Positions 34,658-44,700 of a DNA stretch of 64,000 nucleotides are shown here, piece by piece. The notes beneath the pieces were generated by a model. The model saw only the letters and a program-made list of their open reading frames with translations. It was not told where the DNA came from and ran no database searches. The DNA comes from Unio delphinus (lineage: Eukaryota > Mollusca > Bivalvia > Unionida > Unionidae): NCBI GenBank assembly GCA_029339505.1, contig JAQISU010000123.1, positions 682,001 through 746,000 of the forward strand, written 5' to 3'. Each line of letters begins with the position of its first letter. Position 1 is the stretch's first letter. The translations under genes were made by a program, and so were the position numbers.

Positions 34658-35699
34658 TTATTTACTTAAATCCGCTACGAATTCCACATACCAGGTTGCT
34701 GGAATCCCAATCAAATTTTTATCAGTAGCTGTTATAGTGAACTTTTCAGTTGTATCCTTGTCGATGATCGTTGAAATCGTATTATTAACCCCGGATGAAC
34801 TCGACGATGATATATTAAATTGAGTCAATGGTGTTACTAGTGTTAATCGATAAATACCTTTAACGGTTGCAGTGATATCTAATTTGTTGTTTGTAGGTGT
34901 CCACGCAAATGATCCGTGTTGGATTGTATATACCACGTTGTTGGTTTTCTCATGAGGAATTTTTGTTTTTTCAATGATTGTTATCATCCTCGAAAAATCA
35001 CCTTTGATGGCTTCGATGAAAGTTTTCGTCTCATCGATGGATTTTTTAATATCCGGGAGTTTTATTTCAATTTTATCTAACGGAGTTCCAATAAATTTAT
35101 CAATGATATTTCTACGAAATGATGTAAACTGTTTTCCGTTTTCTTCAATTCTAGATTCAAGTGTTGTTAGTACAAACACAGAATTGTTTAACTCATCGTT
35201 GAGAGTTTTTAATCGATCTGTAATCGTCGAAACGAGTACACCCGGTTTGAGTTTACCCTGATCAGAAAATAGTGCGATAGTATTCTCGATTGCGTTTCGT
35301 TGTTTAACTAAAATATCATCCAGAGAGACATCACTAGTTTTCAATTTACCCTGATCGGAAAATAACGCGATAGTATTTTCGATTGCGTTTTGTTGTTTAA
35401 CCAAAATATCATCCAGAGAAATATTACTGGTTTTCAATTTACCCTGATCCGAAAATAACGCGATAATATTCTCGATTGCGTTTCGTTGTTTAACTAAAAT
35501 ATCATCCAATGACACATCACTGGATTTCAATTTACCCTGTTTGTCTTGAAATACAACTATTTCATTAGGATCAACATTTGTTAAGTTCAACGTCTCAGCT
35601 ATTTCATCTTTGATTAGTTTTTTTTACATCCTTGACAGAATCAGGTGGTGCAGTGCCATCGGGTTTGGGTTTCAAAGATCTCCCCCAAATATCAATCAT
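34658..35699 (-). pseudogene. Fibre-like gene with frameshift (element 3)
   Basis: The conserved start MIDIWG is at 35699. One extra A in an A run (35624-35631) shifts the frame after about 24 codons, leaving 34658-35590 open (310 codons). It has four copies of the GKLKTSNISLDDILVKQ-type unit against three in element 1, a coiled-coil shaft and a beta-rich C-terminus with a Ser run ending VEFVADLSK. Confidence 0.8.
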
Positions 35700-35723
35700 G
35701 TTATTGTAAAACTCTTTCTCTCT

Positions 35724-36253
35724 CTAAAATCGTTTCGATTTCCAGCGATTACTAGTGTATTCATTAACGACAACATGTGGTGGTTTTCCGCTTGGGTTAC
35801 TCAAGGAGTTAGAAATAGCGTCAAGGACATTTAATACTTCGCTGCCGCATATTGGTGGGTCAATCATCGTTTGTGTTGGTAGCGTAGAATACCAAGTCTT
35901 CATTGGAAGGGTTTTTATATACCGCATAAACTCTTTTGGTGGGGCTAATCCATATGAATCGAAATAAACAATCCCACGTGGATCAATAGCGTATGCAACC
36001 CAGTGAGTTCCAGGTCCGGTGCTGTTATCTAAATTAATGATTCCGGTTTCAACGCTGTTTGGTTGATGTGGTAATTGATCTTTCATAAAGACACCTCTGA
36101 AGTTTTTAATCGCTAGTTTTTTAGCAGCATCCGTTAAATCAAAATTGGACATGGGAACCATAGGTTCCTGAATTAATAAATCGTTCCTGGTAGTCTTAGA
36201 CCCTTTCCGCTGTACCACGAATACGGGGTTCCTGGTAGTCTTAGACCCTTTCC
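35724..36253 (-). CDS. Adenain-like cysteine protease in the -1 frame of pX (element 3)
   Basis: His in GTHWVAYA, Asp in VYFDSYG, Gln in TQTM and Cys in PICGSE are present. The first codon proposed by ORF callers (36218) is GTG, not ATG, and no ATG precedes the protease domain in a position shared with element 2. The frame is open back to the slippery heptamer at 36254-36260. It is read most simply as a frameshift product with pX. Confidence 0.8.
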
Positions 36254-36637
36254 CTTTTTTTTATATCCTTTCCCAGTTGCTTTCTTTAGTGCCATTCCTG
36301 CTGCAGTACCAACGGCTCCTAACGCTGCCGCTTTAGCCACCGCTGGGGCTGCTGCTGCAATCAATGCTGGAATCGCAGCTAACAACGGAAATATACCGCC
36401 TGTTTTAATCATATTTTTGATAGCAGCCGCAGAAAGAGTAATCTGAACACCTTTTTTGGCTGCAAGTGCATCATTGAAATGTTTTATTTGACGAGTTGTC
36501 AGTGATAATTTATTTGCACCACCAGTCATTTGGTTGAGTTTCAACGTGATTGTGGTTCCACATTTTTTAGCTGATTCCGATTGCAATTTTTTTAATTGAC
36601 CGGGAGTTAACGCAACACTAATAGCACTATATGACAT
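36173..36637 (-). CDS. pX-like hydrophobic protein (element 3)
   Basis: 154 residues from MSYS. It resembles the element 1 N-terminus closely through the hydrophobic GGIFPLLAAIPALIAAA segment, then KKKGKGLRLPGT repeats and a stop inside the protease region. Confidence 0.75.
   Translation of the reverse strand: MSYSAISVALTPGQLKKLQSESAKKCGTTITLKLNQMTGGANKLSLTTRQIKHFNDALAAKKGVQITLSAAAIKNMIKTGGIFPLLAAIPALIAAAAPAVAKAAALGAVGTAAGMALKKATGKGYKKKGKGLRLPGTPYSWYSGKGLRLPGTIY
36254..36260 (-). promoter_or_regulatory. Putative -1 ribosomal frameshift site A_AAA_AAG (element 3)
   Basis: Codons TAT AAA AAA AAG GGA in the pX frame; a -1 slip enters the protease frame without a stop. Confidence 0.6.
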
Positions 36638-36679
36638 GTTATACATAATTGATTGATTCTAAATCGTTTACAATTTCAA

Positions 36680-38089
36680 TTACATGTTTTCCACTGGTGC
36701 ATCTACCACTCTCATTCTTCCACCAACACCTTCAAGTAGCATTGATTTATCACTGAGAATGACAGCAACCGCTCTATAATCAGCAATAGCACCACGAGTC
36801 ACATTAGCTCTAAAGTGTATATCAACGACGGATTGTCTCATCAAATCGAGATGTTCCAGTGAGAAGTAATAGATCGGATACAGATTCTTAAAATCAAATT
36901 GTGATATTTGCAAACCAGTATCGACATTTTGATCGCGTGCCATAAATGACAACAGACGATGATAAACTCGTGCAATATGATTTTCTGTGTAATTAAGTTG
37001 TATATCCTCGGATGGTTCCTGTTGGCCGTTTATTCTCAGTGAGACGTCTTTCACACCTAATTGATTAAATATCATATGACTGGAGAGTTGATTGCCAACT
37101 CGTGTGTTATCCTGTAACGCAATAAATATATGACGTGGCGCAGAAACGCCTTGTTTTGATGCTAGGTTCCAAGTGAATAACCCGTTGATATTTGATTGTT
37201 TAACATCTGTACTCACGGTTAGCCAACTTAGTAATGATTTTCCTCCTTGGTCCATAAATGATAGTAATCGTTCTTCTGCGGTAATTGCTGGAGTCAACAC
37301 TGGTATCCACAATGATATTTTTGTTAAATTGACTTTACCGGCATCAGCATTGGGATTTGCAGCATCTGCTGGAATCCTCCAGATTGCGTCGTTATCATCA
37401 CTTTTTCGTACAAGCGATACTGTATGCTTCGCCCCGTAGATAACTTTTCTGACGTTTCTACAGAATCCAAATATGTGATGCAGTGGAATCGCGCATGAAA
37501 ATGATTTACGCGCTCCTTGCAACATTGAGTTTCGTGTTGCAGCTCCTAGATTGAAATTAGCATCGTTGTTTATAATCATATTCTCGACATCAGCATCACT
37601 ATTATCACGTTTTTTTGGTCGTCTTACAACAAATTGATTTCCACCAGCGGTATTTGTAACATCTTTTGCAAACATCATAGAGGGTCCTGCTGATCTTGTA
37701 TAATCATCGGAATATCTCGCTAACCCTATTATTGTTGTAGCCACATCAACATCGCGATCTATCGACTCGATTTCTTTTCCATCAATGAGATATCTAGCAC
37801 TCTCAAATAGCGCCATGATACCATTATTGACAAACCCGACTTGAGTACCAGCTGGATACGGTGCTGGTACAGCAGGAGTATCATCAGCTGTTACAAGTTC
37901 TCCTTCGATTTCGATAAACGCTTCACATGGTAAAAAGTATTTACTGGTATCATGGACTTGAAGTTCAATTCTTGCTCGACTATTTGAGTCTATGGCATGA
38001 TAGGCGTAATATTGATAATCGCGTACAGAATCATCCTTGCGAACTGGGGCATCTATATCAAACGCTGGATCAGGTGACTGTTTGAACAT
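36680..38089 (-). CDS. Major capsid protein (element 3)
   Basis: 469 residues, intact, very close to element 1 by eye; differences cluster at residues 165-180 and 245-255. Conserved blocks as in the other copies. Confidence 0.85.
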   Translation of the reverse strand: MFKQSPDPAFDIDAPVRKDDSVRDYQYYAYHAIDSNSRARIELQVHDTSKYFLPCEAFIEIEGELVTADDTPAVPAPYPAGTQVGFVNNGIMALFESARYLIDGKEIESIDRDVDVATTIIGLARYSDDYTRSAGPSMMFAKDVTNTAGGNQFVVRRPKKRDNSDADVENMIINNDANFNLGAATRNSMLQGARKSFSCAIPLHHIFGFCRNVRKVIYGAKHTVSLVRKSDDNDAIWRIPADAANPNADAGKVNLTKISLWIPVLTPAITAEERLLSFMDQGGKSLLSWLTVSTDVKQSNINGLFTWNLASKQGVSAPRHIFIALQDNTRVGNQLSSHMIFNQLGVKDVSLRINGQQEPSEDIQLNYTENHIARVYHRLLSFMARDQNVDTGLQISQFDFKNLYPIYYFSLEHLDLMRQSVVDIHFRANVTRGAIADYRAVAVILSDKSMLLEGVGGRMRVVDAPVENM

Positions 38090-38143
38090 TTTATTCTATT
38101 TATCAGAGTCTAAATAGTGAAATCGTAAACGATTTTTCCATTC

Positions 38144-38581
38144 TCATCGTCGTAGTTTTTTAAAGCCACTTCCTGCTATCATATTTGCAATATTGCTTTG
38201 GTCGGGGGTTAAAGCCATCGACGCTAATTTTTCGTCTACTGCGTTATTTATAATTCTACTAACACTTGCAGGCATTTCCGCTGTAGATGGCAATGGTACC
38301 GGTTTCTTTTTTCGTCTCACTAATGATGTTATTTTATTCTTCGCAGTTGAAAACGCTTTTCCAGCAAAATCTCCAACAGCACTAATACCCTTATCACGAA
38401 TAACATCAATGGCTTTCATTCCTAGTTGTTTAGCTAACGGCATCACTTTTGGAGCCATTCTCGCAAATAACCCTGCAATGGTATTGCCTAAACCATCTCC
38501 GTAGTATGCTCTATAAACCGGAAACCGTGAATTAACTACGTAGACGGGGGTTGGTTTATCATGATTGTAGTGTATGATCAT
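38144..38581 (-). CDS. Small amphipathic virion protein, pVI/core-like candidate (element 3)
   Basis: 145 residues, close to the element 1 copy, with GNTIAGLFARMAPK and a basic tail. A perfect hairpin AAATCGT-AA-ACGATTT (38120-38135) lies upstream of the capsid gene next to it. Confidence 0.6.
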   Translation of the reverse strand: MIIHYNHDKPTPVYVVNSRFPVYRAYYGDGLGNTIAGLFARMAPKVMPLAKQLGMKAIDVIRDKGISAVGDFAGKAFSTAKNKITSLVRRKKKPVPLPSTAEMPASVSRIINNAVDEKLASMALTPDQSNIANMIAGSGFKKLRR

Positions 38582-38621
38582 TATTTGAAATCAGAAACAA
38601 TTTTTCAATTGACTTTTCAAT

Positions 38622-39647
38622 TCAGTCACTATGATACCCATTTGCTAACTCGTCAATGAAATCTCGATATGTGCTGATATCCATGATACCACCCTGAAAT
38701 AATCGTCTACATATATCAGCTGCTTCATTAATTATTTCCGGTGAGTTATTTCCAGCTCGGAAACCTCCTACAAGAACTTCTAATCGTGATATATCATTGA
38801 TTACACTACCAGGACATGTCGTGGTAGAGTCAAAGACTCCAGCGTTGAAATCCTTTGGATTTCCAATCGAATATCCTTTTCCGCTTGTTTCCTCAGTTGT
38901 ACCAGTTGCACCCTCACTATCATCAAGTAATTTCCTTTGTCGGCCTCGACTTTGTTGTTTTTGTATACCATAGCTATCAACTCCTGCTTTAAAAGTTCTG
39001 TACTCAATTGTATCCTTTTTCAAATTACCAGTAATCTCCTTGTTTATTTTATATAACCAATCTACCCAGTCGTCTCGTTTAATTCTACTGTTTTTATACT
39101 CGTCTTTTAAAAACTCTTCCCTTGAATAATATTTTTGGATAGCGAAAACGCCAAAATCAGCATAATCTTCGAGTTTTATTAATTGAGATTCTTTGATTTC
39201 TGTTATAGCTCCTTCGGTGAATTTGTCTATAAAGGGAACACCTCTTGGGGTGACGACATCAACAGGTTGTGGTTCAGGCGCAGAATCATCAATATCAGCT
39301 AATCGTTCATACTCGCGCTGAGTTTTTATATCACTGGATAGCTGTTGTATCCCTGCGCGTGTTTGTCCGGTCTCTGCTGCTATCTTTTCAAGCGTATCAA
39401 GCAGCGGCGCCTTCTTTACTCGTTCTCGCTCAGGAATATCTCCATATATCGCTGCTTCAGTTAACTTTTTCACATCTTTGGTCGCACTTGTTATCGGAGT
39501 AAACAGTTGTTCACTTGACACAGAAAAGTCAGTCTGCGCTTGTTGTCGTTGTTGTAGTTTATTCCGTACAGAGTCACGAATTGGTACAAATCTCCTGATT
39601 GCATCCAGTCGTTCACGAGCCAATCGGGTTGTTAATGCTTCATTCAT
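38622..39647 (-). CDS. Rod-like virion-arm protein, chimeric between lineages (element 3)
   Basis: 341 residues. The first 35 residues (ARERLDAIR..IRDSVRNK) and the last 60 (VGGFRAGNNSPEIINE, ELANGYHSD) match element 1, while residues 36-230 (SVSSEQLFTPITSATKDVKK and on) match element 2. No disruption is seen. Confidence 0.6.
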   Translation of the reverse strand: MNEALTTRLARERLDAIRRFVPIRDSVRNKLQQRQQAQTDFSVSSEQLFTPITSATKDVKKLTEAAIYGDIPERERVKKAPLLDTLEKIAAETGQTRAGIQQLSSDIKTQREYERLADIDDSAPEPQPVDVVTPRGVPFIDKFTEGAITEIKESQLIKLEDYADFGVFAIQKYYSREEFLKDEYKNSRIKRDDWVDWLYKINKEITGNLKKDTIEYRTFKAGVDSYGIQKQQSRGRQRKLLDDSEGATGTTEETSGKGYSIGNPKDFNAGVFDSTTTCPGSVINDISRLEVLVGGFRAGNNSPEIINEAADICRRLFQGGIMDISTYRDFIDELANGYHSD

Positions 39648-39748
39648 TGACCATTATTTGAAATCAGAAACAATTTTTCAATTGCAAAACAATTTTTCAA
39701 TCCGACCTAACACCATCGTGGAAGTGTTTTAACATCTCTATCATTGAT

Positions 39749-39798
39749 GGGGAAAGTGTGGAAATCCTTATAAAAATAAATAATATCACACTTTCCCC
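39749..39798. repeat. Inverted repeat GGGGAAAGTGTG / CACACTTTCCCC
   Basis: A 12-bp perfect stem around a 26-nt AT-rich loop in the gap between the rod-like and 118-residue genes of element 3. It could act at RNA 3' ends; function unknown. Confidence 0.9.
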
Positions 39799-39933
39799 AC
39801 TTTTCCATTGATCAATCCGAACCAGCCATCAATTTTTTATTCACTGTTTTCAACAGTTTTAATCAAAAAATGCTAAAAAAAATTTAAAATCTCTATGAGG
39901 GACGGTCACAATCAAATAATGATAAATGGTCAA

Positions 39934-40290
39934 TCAAAATTGTTCATTTTCTTGAATTAACGCCCGTAGGTTTCTAACTTTAGAATTAACCTCCTTTTTC
40001 AATTCGTATTCGTACCCCAATTCTTTTCGTATTCGTTCTACGATGGTATACAACGGAGCGAACACACTTACGTCACTGGAGAATGCGAGAGAGTCCCGAA
40101 TAGAATTCTGAATTCTTTTGATGAGCGCATACTTCTTTGGTAGCATATATTTATTGTTGTTAACTCCGTATTCTATATCCTGAAAATCAGACATGATTTG
40201 ATCAGGATTTAACCCATCTGATAGTTCAATATCCCAACTTTTCAATTTTGAAATCTCGGATATGATGCTATTCATGTTTTCAGGATTCAT
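39934..40290 (-). CDS. Small helical protein, unknown (element 3)
   Basis: 118 residues from ATG 40290 (MNPENMNSI), the start that gives the same length as the homologues. Very close to the element 1 copy. Confidence 0.6.
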   Translation of the reverse strand: MNPENMNSIISEISKLKSWDIELSDGLNPDQIMSDFQDIEYGVNNNKYMLPKKYALIKRIQNSIRDSLAFSSDVSVFAPLYTIVERIRKELGYEYELKKEVNSKVRNLRALIQENEQF

Positions 40291-40334
40291 TATTCTATAA
40301 TAATGATATATTTCTAAATGAAAAATATGACGCA

Positions 40335-40826
40335 TTAGACATAACTAAATTTAATTTTCTGTCCGCGATTTTTTGAAAACGCAGATCGATAAACCCCCTC
40401 TGCAACATATCGTACTGAGGCTCTACAAATATGGAAGTGCCTACCGGCTTCATATAACTATTGAAATATCTTTTCTTCGTTAGTTATTGTATTCAAAGAT
40501 TTTACGGGTCTCGCTTTATTTGAACAAGTGCCAGTCTCTCCTCTTTTCAAATTCTCACTTTGTGTGATAGCTTGCAGATTTGATAAAGAATTGTTTTTCG
40601 GATTAGAATCCTTGTGATCAATGACAGAATCATCCTCGATCAATCCATGGAAACACTCGTACACGAAACGATGGAAGTAATATGTCTTCTTTCCAGCACC
40701 AAACATCAAATACCCTTGATTATTCACAGAACCAACTGGTTTCTTCAGTCTGCGGTTTCTTACAACACCATCACTCGATGCTTCATAATTTGTGATCACA
40801 GGGTGTGGTCTGAATTCTTGGTTCAT
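40335..40826 (-). pseudogene. NUMOD4-HNH endonuclease pseudogene (element 3)
   Basis: N-terminal YEASSDGVVRNRR and HNH residues (YFHRFVYE, VIDHKDSNPKNN) are intact, but TAG ends the frame at 40458, before the C-terminal DNA-binding region, whose remnant (FHICRASVRYVAEG) continues to 40335. It is diverged from element 2, so its decay is not recent. Confidence 0.82.
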
Positions 40827-40854
40827 TTATATATTATACTATTGTTTGTCTAAT

Positions 40855-41199
40855 TCATCGTTTTTCAATAATGAATCTTTCAATGTAGTCTTGAGGGGTT
40901 CTTATGATTTTATCCTTGATGTTGTCAGGGTCAAGGACCTTTTCAGGGTCAAAATTTCTGATTGATTGTCCATTTTTTATTCTTTTATCATAATATCGCT
41001 TCAACTCCCTGTATCGCTTACCACCGCAATTTAGACACAACTGAGATTTTCCCCTGACCCCAACTCCACATAGAATACAAGGTAACGGACCAAGGCTTCC
41101 ACGACGAAAGCTTTGCATATGATACCCACAGAACTCATTTCTGCATGATTTGTTACACGGGGTTATTGATCCAATCATAAGCCACTTGCAGTGATTCAT
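40855..41199 (-). CDS. Cys-rich zinc-binding protein (element 3)
   Basis: 114 residues from MNHCKW. Clusters PCNKSCRNEFCGYH and CILCGVG...CLNCGG are present, followed by the RELKRYYDKR helix. Divergent from the polymerase gene. Confidence 0.65.
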   Translation of the reverse strand: MNHCKWLMIGSITPCNKSCRNEFCGYHMQSFRRGSLGPLPCILCGVGVRGKSQLCLNCGGKRYRELKRYYDKRIKNGQSIRNFDPEKVLDPDNIKDKIIRTPQDYIERFIIEKR

Positions 41200-41241
41200 T
41201 ATATAAAAATCTTTCATTTAAATGCTTGTTTTAATTATAGC

Positions 41242-41745
41242 ATGAGGGAATTAAGGAGAACGCCTTCGAAAAATGCTGATAAGGAGTTTAAGAGATTATT
41301 AAAAATCAATCCTAGATTTAATCTCGATAGACCCAAAAAACGTCCAATAGACGGAAACATGAAAGAGTTTAAGAGATTATTAAAAATCAATCCTAGATTT
41401 AATCTCGATAAACCAAAAAAAACGTAACAAACGTCCAATAGACGGAAACATGAAAGAGTTTAAGAGATTATTGAAAATCAATCCTAGATTTAATCTCGAT
41501 AAACCCAAAAAACGTCCAATAGACGGAAATATGAAAGAGTTTAAGAGATTATTAAAAATCAATCCTAGATTTAATCTCGATAGACCCAAAAAACGTAACA
41601 AATCAATCCTAGATTTAATCTCGATAAACCCAAAAAACATCCAATAGACGGAAACATGAAAGAGTTTAAGAGATTATTGAAAATCAATCCTAGATTAAAT
41701 CTCGATAAACCAAAAAAAACGTCCAAGAGAGATTACCCCTGGAAA
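41242..41745 (+). repeat. 81-bp tandem repeats before the polymerase (element 3)
   Basis: About six units encode MKEFKRLLKINPRFNLDRPK and the linker KKRPIDGN. Small indels put some units out of frame (stops at 41427 and 41647). Almost every unit begins with its own ATG. Confidence 0.92.
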
Positions 41746-44700
41746 GATGCTCAATTCAATCTCGATATAGTTTCTAATACACCAAAGAATACAATTCTTG
41801 ATAAAGCCATGATTAGTAAAATCAGAGATTGTTTTAATGAATTCAAGCGTGATGGAGCATCTTATTGTTGGTCAACATTTCGAATTGATGGTGTTGTTGA
41901 TGCTACCATGAGTGATGAAAAAGCAGCAGTGATAATTTCACGTGTTGGGGAAAAACGGCATTTTTTCCGAATCAAATTCATTATCGAAGTCGATGGCAAA
42001 TGGATTATTAGGGATAAATTTGAACCAATCCTCAAGAATAAAAAAGCTGTCATTGTGAGTAGAGATTCCAAACCAGGAATTCTAACCGGAATTGATAAGC
42101 CATACTACGAAAGATCTTATTCCGTAACAGCAATGGTTTATGGGATATATCCGTTAAATGATAAACCCGATATCGCAAAACTAGCTCCTATGAAATATTC
42201 TAGTTCACTGAATTGTGTAGCAGAACGAATAATAGAACACTTCACAAATGCATCCCGAGGAAATAAACTAACTGATCTAAGACGAAAAAAAATAACCGAG
42301 TGGGAATTAACGGTAAAACAGCACGGTGCAAAGATTTCTGATATAGCTAAATTAGAAGCATCATTAAAATTCCCAATATCAGTAACAACAATAACCGGAG
42401 AAGTATTATACGAACCGAAATATCAATCGCGAGGAGCCCCAATACAGATTATTGATCATAACAAACACGCGTGGACACCTGCGGTAACAATATTTCCACG
42501 AGAACGAACCGTGAGATATATCCCTAAGGAGTTCGTCGGGGATGTTTTCTATGAAGAGAGATTATTCGATGCTATTCATGCGTTGTGTAAGGATGATCCT
42601 GTGTCAGTGTGGTTACTTAGAAGTGATGAAGAATTCGATCAATTTGTAAAACCAAATGGTGAATTATATCGCGTTGAAGAATTAGATAATAGAATGAGAA
42701 AAATCGCTAGTGATTTTTCACCGGAGAATTCCCATGAAAAACTACTCACGGATAGTTTTACTATTCCATCAGTGGTAGCTCACTTCGCAAGAGAAAAAAA
42801 CTCATGGCGTCCAACACGAAGTGATTTTCTCGAGGATGTTAAATTGAGTTGCGTCGAATTTGGTCATGGAGGACTGTGGAATACGAAATACTCACGTGAT
42901 GGTATGATTTCAATTGATATAGCCGCGTGTTATCCCGGAAGTTTTCTCGGATATGGGGAATGCGCTGAGTACTTCAAACGATTTGGACACCCCACGCATG
43001 AAATGACTCGTGTTGCGATTAATGGACCATTGCCTGATTTTGATTTAACCGGATTCGCTCGTGTGATATCATTTGAATTAGCTACAGGGTTACATCCGTG
43101 TAGTTATGTTTGGCTCGGTAGACACCTATCTGAAAAACACTGGATGCCAATAGTGCTATTGAGATATATGATTGATTGTGGTATGCTAATATCGTTGATT
43201 GTTTCCGAGGCTATTATATGCTATCGAGCTCAGAAAGAAGTTTGGCTACCACAACCCGATCTAGATAGAATAATCAACGAACTACGAAAACAGTTTCCAG
43301 ATTTCAGTGAAGAAGAAATCATAAATTGGTCTAAGAAGTTATTTGAAATTAAAAAAGAACAAGTAAAAGATCTCGGAAGAAGAATAATCGGTAAATTTAC
43401 CCAGGGTGGACGATACGACAACGCAAAATACTCTTCGCGGTTGATCATAGATGTCGCTGAATACGATTTTATTGTAGCGGATTTAATGAAACAGGGAAAA
43501 CTTGTATCCCGTAAGGATGCTTTTCTATCCAATGGTGAGAAATTAGGTACGGTTGTTACCTACTGTGATGGATATAATTCCCAGTACACACATTTGAGAA
43601 GTTCAATGTTAGCCTATGCTTCTATTAATCTATTTTCGATGATAAATAGATTTCCTAATACCGCGGTTAGAGTGGCCACTGATTCGATGTATATACATAA
43701 TAAGTACAAATCAGCTGTAGCGGCATTCACAGATCCCGAAGAAAATTGGGGGCGTTGGCGATTTAAAAAGGAGATGCTACATGAGTATTGTGAATCCGCA
43801 GACGTTGCCATGGATGATAAATATCTTTGTTGTAACCGTATTGAAATTCAATCAGAATTTTCTAATGCACCACCGGTATCTGATCCAATATGTAGATATA
43901 AGACAGTTTATTTAAACGGTTGTGGTGGGTCAGGAAAGACAACTCGTGCAATTGAATTATTTCGTCGTGGAAACGCTAGCGTTTCTAACATGATTGTGCT
44001 AACACCGACTCACAGACTCGCCAGAGAGATGATACAACGAGGGGTAAATGCTTGCACTTATCACAGTTTTTTTCGATGGAAAGGTGACAAATGGACTCCT
44101 GAGCGTATGGGTGATAAATTCATTCCTGAAATCATAATTTGGGATGAAATATGCACAGTGTCATTAGATGTATTAAAAACATTTCTTGAGTGGTTGTTAA
44201 ACAAAAACACAAAAGTCGTCATGTGCGGGGATCACGGCCAACCACCACCATTTGTCGGTGCATCTCCACATGAATGGCTAAAGGGTTTTGTAGACTACTA
44301 TGAAGAAATCACCACTGATTATAGATCACTTGATGAACGATTACGCGAGTTCAAAGCGCTAATTAGATTACAACCGGATAGAATCCAATGCGAAATAGCG
44401 CGTGAAGTGATTTCAGAAACCCCAATGAATGATTTCTGGGAAGCGTGGAGACCAAACGATTTGATCATTGCAAGTAGAAAAATAGTCAGGGATACACTTC
44501 AGATGAAGTTATTTGAATTGCATAAAGAAAAATTTGCAACGCTTCCAGTACCCCTTTGTTATAGGCCATCGGATACACGAAAACAGAATATTGAAGTTGA
44601 TATTCCAGGACAGAGTGAAAAACAAATTCTCGTATTAAATGATATTGTGCTGGTTGATATCAATGTCGTTGAAGATGCATTGCGTGCTAATAAATCCCCG

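Noticed and set aside
35624..35631. Third programmed frameshift in the fibre-like gene of element 3
   Set aside because: Elements 1 and 2 are in frame at this site, so a one-base homopolymer indel is the simpler reading.
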